From: Methylobacillus methanolivorans
GTDB lineage: Bacteria; Pseudomonadota; Gammaproteobacteria; Burkholderiales; Methylophilaceae
NCBI RefSeq assembly: GCF_044751345.1
Contig: NZ_JBIWXY010000001.1
Location: 1,674,001-1,738,000, forward strand
DNA: 64,000 bases
Direction of reading: 5' to 3'
Below the pieces are notes generated by a model. That model saw only the letters and a list, made by a program, of their open reading frames with translations. It did not search any database and was not told where the DNA came from. Below, one piece after another: positions 25,388 through 34,047 of this stretch; the stretch's first letter is position 1, and the number at the start of each line of letters is the position of its first letter. Made by a program: the position numbers and the translations under genes.

Positions 25388-28300
25388 ATGCTGAATATCT
25401 TTATTAAAAGACCGGTCATGGCGATTGTGCTATCGCTATTGATCGTATTCATGGGGTTCTTGTCGATCAAGTCCCTGCCCACTTCACAGTTTCCTGACAT
25501 TGCGCCACCACGCGTGATCGTGTCGCTGGCCTATCCTGGCGCCAGTGCCGATGTGCTGGTGCAATCCTCCTTGATCACGATTGAACGCGCGATCAACGGT
25601 GTGCCGGGGATGAAATACATCGTCTCCGACGCCACCAGCGCCGGCGAAGCCACGATCCAGGTGATTTTTGATCTGGGCGTGGACCCCAACCAGGCCATGA
25701 TCAACGTCAAGACCCGTATTGACCAAGTGATGAGCCGTTTGCCGCAATTGGTGCAAATGGAAGGTGTGGTCGTCGAGCGCGTACAGCCCAGCATGCTGAT
25801 GTACGTCAACCTCTTCAGCAAGGATAAGCATGCTGACGAGAAATTCCTCTTCAACTATGCCAACGTCAACATCATCCCTGAAATCCAGCGCGTCAACGGT
25901 ATTGCCCAGGCCAAGATTCTCGGTAGCCGCCAATATGCCATGCGTATCTGGCTCAACCCAGAACGTATGCGGGCCTACAACGTCTCCACCGAAGAAGTCA
26001 TGGAGGCGATCAACAGCCAGAGCGTGATTGGCCGCCCAGGCCGCTTGGGCCAGAGCTCGGGTATCAGCGCGCAATCAAAGGAATATGTGTTGATCTACAA
26101 GGGCCGCTACAACAAGCCCGAAGAGTACGAAGACATCATCATCCGCGCCAATTCCGAAGGCGAAATCCTGCATCTCAAGGACATCGCCAAGGTCGAGTTG
26201 AACAGTGAGTTCTACGACATTTACTCGAACAAGGACGGTTATCCCTCTGCCGCTATCGTGCTCAAACAGAACTATGGCAGTAATGCCACGGAAGTGATTG
26301 AGCATGTGAAGGAAAGAATGCAGGAACTGAAAGCATCCTTCCCCGAAGGCATGGATTATGAAGTCAACTATGATGTATCCAAGTTCCTCGATGCCTCTAT
26401 CGAAAAGGTGATTCACACCCTGATCGAGGCATTTGTTCTGGTCGCCCTGGTGGTATTTATCTTCCTGGGTGACTGGCGCTCCACCCTGATCCCGATTCTG
26501 GCGGTGCCAGTGTCGTTGATCGGTACCTTCTCCGTGATGCAGATGTTCGGGATTTCTATCAACCTGATCACGCTGTTTGCGTTGGTGCTGGCGATCGGTA
26601 TCGTGGTGGATAACGCCATCGTGGTTGTGGAAGCCGTCCATGCCAAGATGGAAACTGAGCATTTGACTCCCTATAAAGCCACCCAACAGGTGCTGGGGGA
26701 GATCGGTGGTGCGATTGTCGCCATTACCCTGGTGATGACCGCTGTGTTCGTACCCGTAGCCTTCATGACTGGGCCTGTGGGTGTGTTCTACCGTCAGTTT
26801 TCCATCACCATGGCGGCTTCCATCATCATCTCCGGCATCGTGGCCTTGTCACTGACCCCAGTGCTATGCGCCATGCTGTTGAAGAACAACCACGGCCAAC
26901 CCAAGCGCAAGACCCCGATCAGCCTGTTCATCAATGCATTCAACCATCTGTTTGAAAAGGTGACCGGACGTTACACCAAGCTGCTTGAGCTCGTGGTGAC
27001 ACGCCGCATCGTTACCTTCCTGCTGCTGGCGGCATTTGCAGGTGGTACTTTCCTGGTCAACAAGACACTGCCAGCCGGCTTCATCCCTGGTGAAGACCAA
27101 GGCATGGTGTATGCGATTATCCAGACACCTCCTGGCTCCACACTGGAGGTGACCAACAAGATCGCACGGCAATTGCAGGCTGTTGCTTCCAAGGTGGATG
27201 GCGTGCAGTCGGTATCTTCACTGGCTGGTTATGAAGTGCTGACCGAGGGCCGTGGTTCCAATGCCGGTACTTGTATCATCAACCTCAAGGATTGGTCACA
27301 GCGTTCACGTTCTGTCCATGACGTGATCGAGGAACTGGAAGAAAAGACCAAGGACTTCGGTGCCGTTGTCGAATTCTTCGAGCCACCGGCAGTACCTGGT
27401 TATGGTGCAGCATCCGGCCTGGCGTTGCGTCTGCTCGACAAGACCGATAACACGGACTATCACGAGTTCGACAAGATCAATCAGGATTTCATGAAGGCAC
27501 TGGCCAAGCGTAAAGAACTCACCGGCCTGTTCACTTTCTATGCCGCGAATTACCCGCAGTATGAAATCCAGATCGACAACAAGCTCGCCATGCAGAAGAA
27601 GGTGTCTATCGCCAAGGCGATGGATAACCTGGATATCCTGATCGGCAGTACCTACGAACAGGGCTTTATCCGCTTCAACAACTTCTTCAAGGTCTACACC
27701 CAGGCTGGCCCTGAGTTCCGCCGTTACCCAACCGATATCCTCAACTACTTCGTGAAGAACGAGGAAGGCGAAATGGTGCCCTACTCTGCCTTCATGAAGC
27801 TGAAGAAGATGCAGGGCCCTAACGAAATCACGCGTTACAACCTGTACAACTCAGCCACTATCCGCGCTATGCCTGCCGCAGGCTACACCACGGATGACGC
27901 CATCAAGGCCGTGGAACAAGTGGCCAAGGCCACCCTGCCACACGGCTACGACATTGGCTGGGAAGGCTTGTCATTCGACGAGGCCAACCGTGGTAACGAA
28001 GCCATGATCATCTTTGGTGTCGTCCTGGTATTCGTCTACATGGTGCTGGCCGCACAGTATGAAAGCTTCATCCTGCCGCTGGTTGTCGTGCTGTCACTGC
28101 CTGCCGGGGTATTCGGCTCCTTCTTCCTGCTGAAGGGATTAGGCCTCGCCAATGACATCTACGCCCAGGTCGGGTTGGTGATGCTGGTCGGCCTACTGGG
28201 GAAGAACGCGGTGCTGATTGTGGAATATGCCGTGCAGAAACATGCGCAAGGCTTGTCCATCAAGGATGCTGCGATTGAGAGTGCACGTGTACGGTTCCGT

Positions 28301-28567
28301 CCTATCCTGATGACCTCGTTCGCCTTTATCGCCGGGTTGATTCCGCTGGTACTTGCCACCGGTGCTGGCGCGGTGGGCAACCGCACCATCGGTAGCTCTG
28401 CGCTTGGCGGCATGCTATTCGGCACCATCTTCGGCGTCATTCTCATCCCTGGCCTGTACTACATCTTTGCCAAGCTTTCCGATGGCAAGTCGATGATCAG
28501 GAACGAAGAGTTCGAGCCTTTAACTGAAATCTATCACTACAGCAAAAACGATGATGACCAAGAATAA
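25388..28567 (+). CDS. RND multidrug efflux pump, HAE1/AcrB family
   Basis: The 1059-residue inner-membrane pump has the full AcrB layout: one N-terminal helix ('IFIKRPVMAIVLSLLIVFMG'), a large periplasmic loop, six helices with the proton-relay motif 'GIVVDNAIVVVEAV', a second large loop and five C-terminal helices ('GLLGKNAVLIVEYA'). HAE1-type pumps export hydrophobic drugs, dyes and detergents by proton antiport; metal-specific HME features are not evident. It overlaps the outer-membrane channel gene by 17 bases. Substrates cannot be read from sequence. Confidence 0.95.
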   Translation: MLNIFIKRPVMAIVLSLLIVFMGFLSIKSLPTSQFPDIAPPRVIVSLAYPGASADVLVQSSLITIERAINGVPGMKYIVSDATSAGEATIQVIFDLGVDPNQAMINVKTRIDQVMSRLPQLVQMEGVVVERVQPSMLMYVNLFSKDKHADEKFLFNYANVNIIPEIQRVNGIAQAKILGSRQYAMRIWLNPERMRAYNVSTEEVMEAINSQSVIGRPGRLGQSSGISAQSKEYVLIYKGRYNKPEEYEDIIIRANSEGEILHLKDIAKVELNSEFYDIYSNKDGYPSAAIVLKQNYGSNATEVIEHVKERMQELKASFPEGMDYEVNYDVSKFLDASIEKVIHTLIEAFVLVALVVFIFLGDWRSTLIPILAVPVSLIGTFSVMQMFGISINLITLFALVLAIGIVVDNAIVVVEAVHAKMETEHLTPYKATQQVLGEIGGAIVAITLVMTAVFVPVAFMTGPVGVFYRQFSITMAASIIISGIVALSLTPVLCAMLLKNNHGQPKRKTPISLFINAFNHLFEKVTGRYTKLLELVVTRRIVTFLLLAAFAGGTFLVNKTLPAGFIPGEDQGMVYAIIQTPPGSTLEVTNKIARQLQAVASKVDGVQSVSSLAGYEVLTEGRGSNAGTCIINLKDWSQRSRSVHDVIEELEEKTKDFGAVVEFFEPPAVPGYGAASGLALRLLDKTDNTDYHEFDKINQDFMKALAKRKELTGLFTFYAANYPQYEIQIDNKLAMQKKVSIAKAMDNLDILIGSTYEQGFIRFNNFFKVYTQAGPEFRRYPTDILNYFVKNEEGEMVPYSAFMKLKKMQGPNEITRYNLYNSATIRAMPAAGYTTDDAIKAVEQVAKATLPHGYDIGWEGLSFDEANRGNEAMIIFGVVLVFVYMVLAAQYESFILPLVVVLSLPAGVFGSFFLLKGLGLANDIYAQVGLVMLVGLLGKNAVLIVEYAVQKHAQGLSIKDAAIESARVRFRPILMTSFAFIAGLIPLVLATGAGAVGNRTIGSSALGGMLFGTIFGVILIPGLYYIFAKLSDGKSMIRNEEFEPLTEIYHYSKNDDDQE

Positions 28568-29990
28568 AGCCATTCAACTTGCCGTGTTGGGAGCCTTGGC
28601 GCTGATGATGCAAGCATGCGCCATCCCAACGATCACGAAAAAAGAGCCGCAGGTCGCGCTGCCTGAGCATTACAGCACCAGTGATGCCAGCACCAGCAGC
28701 GCTGCCAGCGTGAACTGGAAGGAGTTCTTTGAAGATCAACACCTGGCGACCCTGATAGACACCGCCATTGCCAACAACAAGGAGATCAACATTCTCATGC
28801 AGCGCATCAGCGTTGCCGAGAACGAGATCCTGGCGAGGAAAGGTGAATACCTGCCCTCGGTAGGCATAGGTGCGGCTGCCGAAACCGAGAAAACTGCACG
28901 CTACACCCGCAACGGTGCCATTGAGGAAGGCCTTGATATCAAGGAAGGCAAGCACTTCCCCAAATATTTCGGTAACTACCAGTTTGGCCTGGTCGCCTCG
29001 TGGGAGCTGGATGTCTGGAAGAAGTTACGCAATGCCACCAAGGTCGCCACCATGGAATACATGGCAACCGTTGAAGGCAAGCACTTCCTTGTCACCAACC
29101 TAGTGGCAGAAGTAGCCAACTCCTATTACGAACTGCTGGCGCTGGATAACGAGCTGGACAACCTCGACAAGAACATCGAGATTCAGCAGCACGCTCTCGA
29201 TGTGGTGAGGGAACTACAGCAATACGCCCGCACTACTTCGCTTGCGGTGAAGCGTTTCGAGGCCGAGGTGAACAAGAACCAGAGCCAGCGTTATGAGGTG
29301 AAGCAAAAGATTGTTGAAACGGAAAACCGTATCAACTTCCTGCTGGGCCGCACACCGCAACCGATCGCACGATCTTCAGCAGGCTTCATGAATATCAAGC
29401 CCAAGATGCTCGATGCAGGTATACCTTCGCAATTGCTGGAAAACCGTCCTGACATCCGTCAAGCGCAGTTGGAGCTAGAGGCCGCCAAACTCAATATCGA
29501 GGTAGCCAAGGCGAATTTCTACCCATCCTTCTCCCTCAAGGCTGGGCTAGGATTCCAGGCATTCAATCCGCGCTACCTGCTGAATATGCCGGAGTCGATT
29601 GCCGGGTCGTTTGGTAGCGATCTGATTGCTCCACTGATCAACCGCAACGCCATTATCGCCACTTACAAGAACGCCAGTGCCGAGCAAATCAAGGCAGCGT
29701 TCGAGTATGAGCAAACCATCATCAATGCTTATGGCGAAGTAGCCACGCAGTTATCGAATCTGGACAACCTAGACAAGAACTACCAGTTGAAAAACAACCA
29801 GGTCGACACCCTGACCAGCTCTATCGAAATCTCCAATCAGCTCTTTAAATCTGCACGTGCTGACTACATGGAAGTGCTGCTCACGCAGCGCGATGCGCTG
29901 GAAGCCAAGATGGACCTGATCGAGACCAAGCAGAAGCAGATTTCCGCAATGATCAACTTATACAGGGCGTTGGGAGGTGGCTGGCAATAG
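28551..29990 (+). CDS. RND outer-membrane channel lipoprotein (NodT/OprM family)
   Basis: The 479-residue TolC-like protein has a lipobox, 'ALMMQAC' (Cys23), and the duplicated long-helix repeats of outer-membrane factors ('LENRPDIRQAQLELEAAKLNIEVAKANFYPSFSL', 'LFKSARADYMEVLLTQRDALEAKMDLIE'). It completes the tripartite pump. The start overlaps the pump gene; ATG codons at 28551 and 28554 are both possible. Confidence 0.93.
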   Translation: MMTKNKAIQLAVLGALALMMQACAIPTITKKEPQVALPEHYSTSDASTSSAASVNWKEFFEDQHLATLIDTAIANNKEINILMQRISVAENEILARKGEYLPSVGIGAAAETEKTARYTRNGAIEEGLDIKEGKHFPKYFGNYQFGLVASWELDVWKKLRNATKVATMEYMATVEGKHFLVTNLVAEVANSYYELLALDNELDNLDKNIEIQQHALDVVRELQQYARTTSLAVKRFEAEVNKNQSQRYEVKQKIVETENRINFLLGRTPQPIARSSAGFMNIKPKMLDAGIPSQLLENRPDIRQAQLELEAAKLNIEVAKANFYPSFSLKAGLGFQAFNPRYLLNMPESIAGSFGSDLIAPLINRNAIIATYKNASAEQIKAAFEYEQTIINAYGEVATQLSNLDNLDKNYQLKNNQVDTLTSSIEISNQLFKSARADYMEVLLTQRDALEAKMDLIETKQKQISAMINLYRALGGGWQ

Positions 29991-30054
29991 AAACTATCAA
30001 CCGTACTGCAAAGCAATAATCAATTTTAATTATATGATTTTTAGGAGATTTACC

Positions 30055-30396
30055 ATGAAACAGGCAATTTCAATTCTGACCTTCGCATTGTTGGCTTCTT
30101 CCGCTATGTTCGCACAAGCACAAGATGGCAACGCCGTACTCAATGGCCAAGTACTGGCCGCTGCCAATATCAGCCCGCTCAATAGCACATTTGATGCGCG
30201 CATTGCCGAAACCAAGGCTGTTGCCAGCACCAAGGATGTTGCGGTCATCACCAACAACCGCCCTCATCCAAAGTACGGCTTCAACATGAATCGCATCAAC
30301 ACCTCCGCTGAGCGTGCAGATCGCAATCTGGGCAAGCACTTCGTTTACGTCACACACCCCAAGAATGGCTTCCAGGTCAAGCGCTACGTAGGCTAA
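30055..30396 (+). CDS. Small secreted protein downstream of the RND operon, unknown
   Basis: The 113-residue protein has a signal peptide (MKQAISILTFALLASSAMFAQA) and a mature part of about 90 residues without cysteines or a known motif ('NRPHPKYGFNMNRINTS', 'VYVTHPKNGFQVKRYVG'). An AGGAG ribosome site lies 9 bases before the ATG at 30055. It follows the outer-membrane channel by 64 bases on the same strand and is followed by a terminator, so it may be the last gene of the efflux operon. Function is unknown. Confidence 0.72.
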   Translation: MKQAISILTFALLASSAMFAQAQDGNAVLNGQVLAAANISPLNSTFDARIAETKAVASTKDVAVITNNRPHPKYGFNMNRINTSAERADRNLGKHFVYVTHPKNGFQVKRYVG

Positions 30397-30447
30397 GCAA
30401 ATGATTCAAGGGCGACTGTAAAAAAGCTCGAAAACTCTGCACACTTG

Positions 30448-30480
30448 GCCCGGCTTGTTATCAGGTCGGGCTATTTTTTT
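30448..30480 (+). terminator. Intrinsic terminator after the RND-operon region
   Basis: A 7-bp stem (GCCCGGC pairing with GTCGGGC, one G-U pair) around a 10-base loop is followed by seven T residues. Confidence 0.7.
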
Positions 30481-30543
30481 GTAGTGATGTGGTATCAATA
30501 AAGCCGTCAGCCACCACTCGCGGCACCTCAATTCGCGACTTTC

Positions 30544-30858
30544 CTAACGCTGGATAGACTGCAACACTGCACTCAGGACACCAGGAAACTTCTGCTCGAT
30601 CTCGGCAAGTCGCAGCGAATTCAAATGCTCCTTGCCATCGATCATGGTTTCTACCAAACCCGCAGCACGCAATATTTTAAAATGATGGGACATACTGGAT
30701 TTTGGCCGGTTCATATCCAACTCACCACAAGTCATCTGCCGCCCAGCCTGCGCCAGACATGCAACGATCTCCAGACGAGCGGGATCAGATAGCGCATACA
30801 TAAGTTCGGTCAGCTCTATCTGTTCAATCGGTGGATGTTTAATTTGCCTCATGGACAA
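30544..30858 (-). CDS. ArsR-family transcriptional repressor
   Basis: The 104-residue protein is a winged-helix ArsR/SmtB regulator: 'LMYALSDPARLEIVACLAQAG', 'MTCGELDMNRPKSSMSHHFKILRAAGLVE' and the wing 'TMIDGKEHLNSLR'. The metal-binding CxCxxC of ArsR/SmtB is not evident, so it may sense something else or act through oligomerisation. It is divergent from an Old Yellow Enzyme gene, and a 15-bp perfect inverted repeat lies between the two starts, which should be its operator. Confidence 0.9.
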   Translation of the reverse strand: MSMRQIKHPPIEQIELTELMYALSDPARLEIVACLAQAGRQMTCGELDMNRPKSSMSHHFKILRAAGLVETMIDGKEHLNSLRLAEIEQKFPGVLSAVLQSIQR

Positions 30859-30878
30859 AATTTATCATAGCCATTAAT

Positions 30879-30918
30879 ATGTTTCCATAGTTCGAATATA
30901 TTAGAACTATGGAAACAT
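30879..30918. promoter_or_regulatory. Probable ArsR operator: 15-bp perfect inverted repeat
   Basis: The arms ATGTTTCCATAGTTC (30879-30893) and GAACTATGGAAACAT (30904-30918) are exact reverse complements with a 10-base AT-rich spacer. The element sits between the divergent ArsR gene (start 30858) and the Old Yellow Enzyme gene (start 30983), where a repressor would control both. Confidence 0.75.
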
Positions 30919-30982
30919 CCCTAATAAGATCAGGGAAATGCTTGCACCATATCCACCAATCGTCAGTAGCGAGGGAATCACA

Positions 30983-32089
30983 ATGGCAAACTTATTTTCT
31001 CCATTTCAACTAAAAGATGTTGCATTAAAGAACCGCATCGCCATACCACCAATGTGCCAATACATGGCCATTGATGGCGCTGCCAATGACTGGCACCAAG
31101 TGCATTACACCTCGCTAGCACGGGGTGGAAGCGGGCTGATCATCGTCGAGGCCACAGCCGTTGCCCCCGAAGGCCGCATCACCCCGCACTGCCTTGGCAT
31201 TTGGAACGATACGCAGGCAGAACAACTCCGGGCGATTGCCGCCGCCATCAAGGCATCAGGAGCGGTACCAGGCATCCAGATTGCCCATGCTGGTCGCAAG
31301 GCCAGTGCGAATATCCCATGGGAAGGCGATGACCATATCCCAGAGGGCGATACACGCGGCTGGCAACCTATCGCGCCTTCAGCCCTAGCATTTGGCGGCT
31401 TGCTGCCTCGCACTCCCACTGCCATGACCATTGCCGACATTCAACGCGTACAACAGGATTTTGTCGCCGCTGCACGCCGCGCCTTGGATGCAGGCTTCGA
31501 ATGGCTGGAATTGCACTTCGCTCATGGCTATCTGGCACAAAGCTTCACCTCAGTCCACTCCAACCTGCGCACGGATGAATATGGTGGCAATCTTGAGAAC
31601 AGGGGCCGCTTCACACGCGAAACCCTGGCCGCTGTACGCAATGTCTGGCCAGAACACCTGCCACTGACTGCACGATTCGGTGTATTGGAATATGATGGGC
31701 AAGACGAACAGACATTAAGTGAATCCATCCAGCTGGTGAATGATTGGAAACAGCTAGGCCTAGATATGCTCAGTGTGAGCATTGGCTTTAGCACACCCGC
31801 AGCACAGATTCCCTGGGGCCCGGCATTCCTTGCCCCGATTGCACAAAGAGTGCGCAACGAAACCCAGCTCCCGGTGTCATCTGCCTGGGGATTTGGCGCT
31901 CCTGATCTCGCAGATCAAGCCATTCGTCATGAGCAACTCGACCTCGCCATGATAGGCCGCGCACATCTCGAGAACCCAAACTGGACTTATCAGGCAGCCA
32001 AAGAGCTACATCAGGAGAACCCTGCCTGGGTACTACCTCCGCCTTACGCACATTGGCTGGCACGCTACCACGACCCTAAACAACGCTAA
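30983..32089 (+). CDS. NADH:flavin oxidoreductase, Old Yellow Enzyme (YqjM/NamA-like)
   Basis: The 368-residue flavoprotein begins 'MANLFSPFQLKDVALKNRIAIPPMCQYMAIDG', with Cys25 at the position of the flavin-tuning cysteine of YqjM, and contains 'IQIAHAGRKAS', 'LHFAHGYLAQSFTS' and 'LAMIGRAHLENPNW'. Such enzymes reduce activated C=C bonds or nitro groups with NAD(P)H. The start at 30983 has a GAGGGA ribosome site 6 bases upstream; an earlier ATG at 30938 gives 15 unrelated residues. It is presumably controlled by the divergent ArsR repressor, so it may answer electrophile stress. Confidence 0.9.
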   Translation: MANLFSPFQLKDVALKNRIAIPPMCQYMAIDGAANDWHQVHYTSLARGGSGLIIVEATAVAPEGRITPHCLGIWNDTQAEQLRAIAAAIKASGAVPGIQIAHAGRKASANIPWEGDDHIPEGDTRGWQPIAPSALAFGGLLPRTPTAMTIADIQRVQQDFVAAARRALDAGFEWLELHFAHGYLAQSFTSVHSNLRTDEYGGNLENRGRFTRETLAAVRNVWPEHLPLTARFGVLEYDGQDEQTLSESIQLVNDWKQLGLDMLSVSIGFSTPAAQIPWGPAFLAPIAQRVRNETQLPVSSAWGFGAPDLADQAIRHEQLDLAMIGRAHLENPNWTYQAAKELHQENPAWVLPPPYAHWLARYHDPKQR

Positions 32090-32240
32090 AGCGCGTCAGC
32101 ACAGGCTCAGCATGAATGCAGATCAAGCATCTACCCTATGGAGTGGTGCTTGGTCTCATCACCACCTGCCACAAAGAGAATCTGCAGAGTAGCAAACGGA
32201 TTGCAGTAACATAGCGCATCCATCAACCGCATTGATTGTT

Positions 32241-33488
32241 ATGACACTCACCCCAGCGCCAGATGACACGCTCGCCCAACTCAAGGCGGGTAAGCTTCAA
32301 GGGGCCACACAGCTCAAATTAAGTCATCAGTTAACACAGTTTCCGCAGCAAATTTTCGAATTAGCCGATACCCTGGAAATTCTAGATTTGTCCGGTAATG
32401 CGCTGACTGATTTACCCAGTGATTTACATCGCCTCAAGAAACTGCGCATTCTGTTTTGCTCAAACAACCAGTTTACGCACCTGCCAGAAGTGCTTGGGCA
32501 ATGCGAAAACTTAAGCATGATTGGGTTTAAAGCCAACCAGATCACACATATCCCGGAAGGCGCCATCCCCACCCGCACCTTGCGCTGGTTTATCGTCACC
32601 GATAACGCACTGGGTGCGGTACCCCATGCCTTGGGCGAGTGCAGCAAGCTGCAAAAACTCATGCTGGCAGGTAACCAGCTCAGGAGCTTACCCGCCAGCA
32701 TGGCCAATTGCCACGCCTTGGAGTTATTGCGGATTTCTGCCAACCAGTTTGAGACCTTGCCCGATTTTTTATTCGATTTACCTAAACTCACTTGGCTAGC
32801 CTACGCTGGCAACCCATTTTGTAATGCCATTGAGCAAGCTCTCATCAGCCAGCATCATATGCAACACATCGATTGGCACACCCTCACCCTGCAGCAAATA
32901 CTCGGTGAAGGCGCCTCTGGTGTCACCTACCAGGCGTTGATGCAACAAAACAATGCGCAGGAGCTTGTAGCAGTAAAACTATTTAAGAGCGGCCTCACCA
33001 GCGACGGCCTGCCACGTTGCGAAATGCACGCCAATGTGCTGGCGGGTGAGCACCCCAATTTAGTCGGGGTCAAAGGAGTGATACACAATCACCCGCAAGG
33101 CGTTTCAGGCTTGGTCATGCCCCTGCTGGATGCCGATTTAAAAGTGCTGGCAAGGCCACCCAGCTATGAAAGCTGCTCGCGAGATGTGTATGCAGATGAT
33201 TGCAGGCTCACGCCACAACAAGTCCAATTTATTTTAAAAGGCATCACGCAAGCCGCCGAACACCTGCATGCCAATGGCCTCATGCACGGCGATTTATACG
33301 CGCATAATATTTTGAGGAGTGATGAAAAAGTGGTGTTAAGCGACTTGGGCGGCGCCTCTTTTTTACCGCTGGATAACCCGGAACTCACGCAAAACATACT
33401 GAAACTGGAAGCCAGGGCCCTAGACATTCTGGCTGAAGAGTTGGCAGCTGTCGTGAGTAGCAGCAGTGATAGTTCAATGCAGGGATAG
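32241..33488 (+). CDS. Leucine-rich-repeat protein fused to a minimal Ser/Thr-kinase-like domain
   Basis: The 415-residue protein has about seven leucine-rich repeats of roughly 23 residues (about 25-190), each like 'LEILDLSGNALTDLP'. A kinase-like domain follows: glycine loop 'GEGASGVTY' (222-230), Lys246 ('VAVKLFK'), catalytic 'HGDLYAHN' (349-356) and 'SDLGGA' in place of DFG (Asp368). Only about 45 residues follow Asp368, so the C-lobe is very short. The key Lys, Asp and Asn remain, so activity is possible. There is no signal or membrane segment. It stands alone, 151 bases after the oxidoreductase gene. The start is ATG at 32241; TTG at 32232 is less likely. Confidence 0.85.
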   Translation: MTLTPAPDDTLAQLKAGKLQGATQLKLSHQLTQFPQQIFELADTLEILDLSGNALTDLPSDLHRLKKLRILFCSNNQFTHLPEVLGQCENLSMIGFKANQITHIPEGAIPTRTLRWFIVTDNALGAVPHALGECSKLQKLMLAGNQLRSLPASMANCHALELLRISANQFETLPDFLFDLPKLTWLAYAGNPFCNAIEQALISQHHMQHIDWHTLTLQQILGEGASGVTYQALMQQNNAQELVAVKLFKSGLTSDGLPRCEMHANVLAGEHPNLVGVKGVIHNHPQGVSGLVMPLLDADLKVLARPPSYESCSRDVYADDCRLTPQQVQFILKGITQAAEHLHANGLMHGDLYAHNILRSDEKVVLSDLGGASFLPLDNPELTQNILKLEARALDILAEELAAVVSSSSDSSMQG

Positions 33489-33590
33489 CAGGGACGATGC
33501 AGTTACCAAACTCTGGAGTTGAGTGACAAACGAACCTTCAGGATTTCATTTCAAAAACTGAAAATAAATTGCAAACGACAAAATCCTCCA

Positions 33591-33620
33591 CTTGAAAAAC
33601 ACTTATATCGTCCCTATTAT
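33591..33620 (+). promoter_or_regulatory. Overlapping sigma-32 and sigma-70 promoters of groESL
   Basis: CTTGAAA (33591-33597), 13 bases, then TCCCTATTA fits a sigma-32 heat-shock promoter. TTGAAA (33592-33597) and TATTAT (33615-33620) with a 17-base spacer fit a sigma-70 promoter in the same place. Both lead directly into the CIRCE element. Confidence 0.7.
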
Positions 33621-33646
33621 TAGCACTCAGTAGGGTTGAGTGCTAA
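33620..33646 (+). promoter_or_regulatory. CIRCE operator (HrcA binding site)
   Basis: TTAGCACTC, 9 bases, GAGTGCTAA is a perfect match to the CIRCE consensus, the HrcA repressor site. It lies right after the -10 region of the groESL promoter and 65 bases before the groES start. Confidence 0.97.
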
Positions 33647-33711
33647 ACCACCCTAGTAATCGAACGTGCAATAACCTTTATGTTCAATTCAAGATTTTAG
33701 GAGAGAAACTC

Positions 33712-34002
33712 ATGGCAATTCGCCCATTGCAAGACCGCGTTATCGTGAAACGCCTGGAAGAAGAGCGCAAGACCGCATCCGGCATCGTTATCCCTGACTC
33801 TGCAACTGAGAAGCCAGATCAAGGTGAAGTGATTGCTGTTGGCCCTGGCAAGAAAGATGACAACGGCAAGGCAATCGCTCTGGACGTTAAAGTGGGTGAC
33901 AAAGTGTTGTTTGGCAAGTATGCAGGTCAAGCCGTTAAGGTAAACGGTGATGAAGTGCTGGTACTGCGTGAAGATGACATTCTGGGTGTGGTTGAAGCCT
34001 AA
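33712..34002 (+). CDS. groES: Co-chaperonin GroES
   Basis: The 96-residue protein has the standard GroES sequence ('MAIRPLQDRVIVKRLEEERKTASGIVIPDSATEKP', ending 'DDILGVVEA'). It caps GroEL in the cytoplasm. A GGAGAGAAA ribosome site precedes the ATG at 33712; an upstream start at 33640 would run through the CIRCE element. It forms an operon with groEL 45 bases downstream. Confidence 0.97.
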   Translation: MAIRPLQDRVIVKRLEEERKTASGIVIPDSATEKPDQGEVIAVGPGKKDDNGKAIALDVKVGDKVLFGKYAGQAVKVNGDEVLVLREDDILGVVEA

Positions 34003-34047
34003 TTGTTCGCACAACATAGCTCAAACAAGTTTCGATAGGAGATATAA

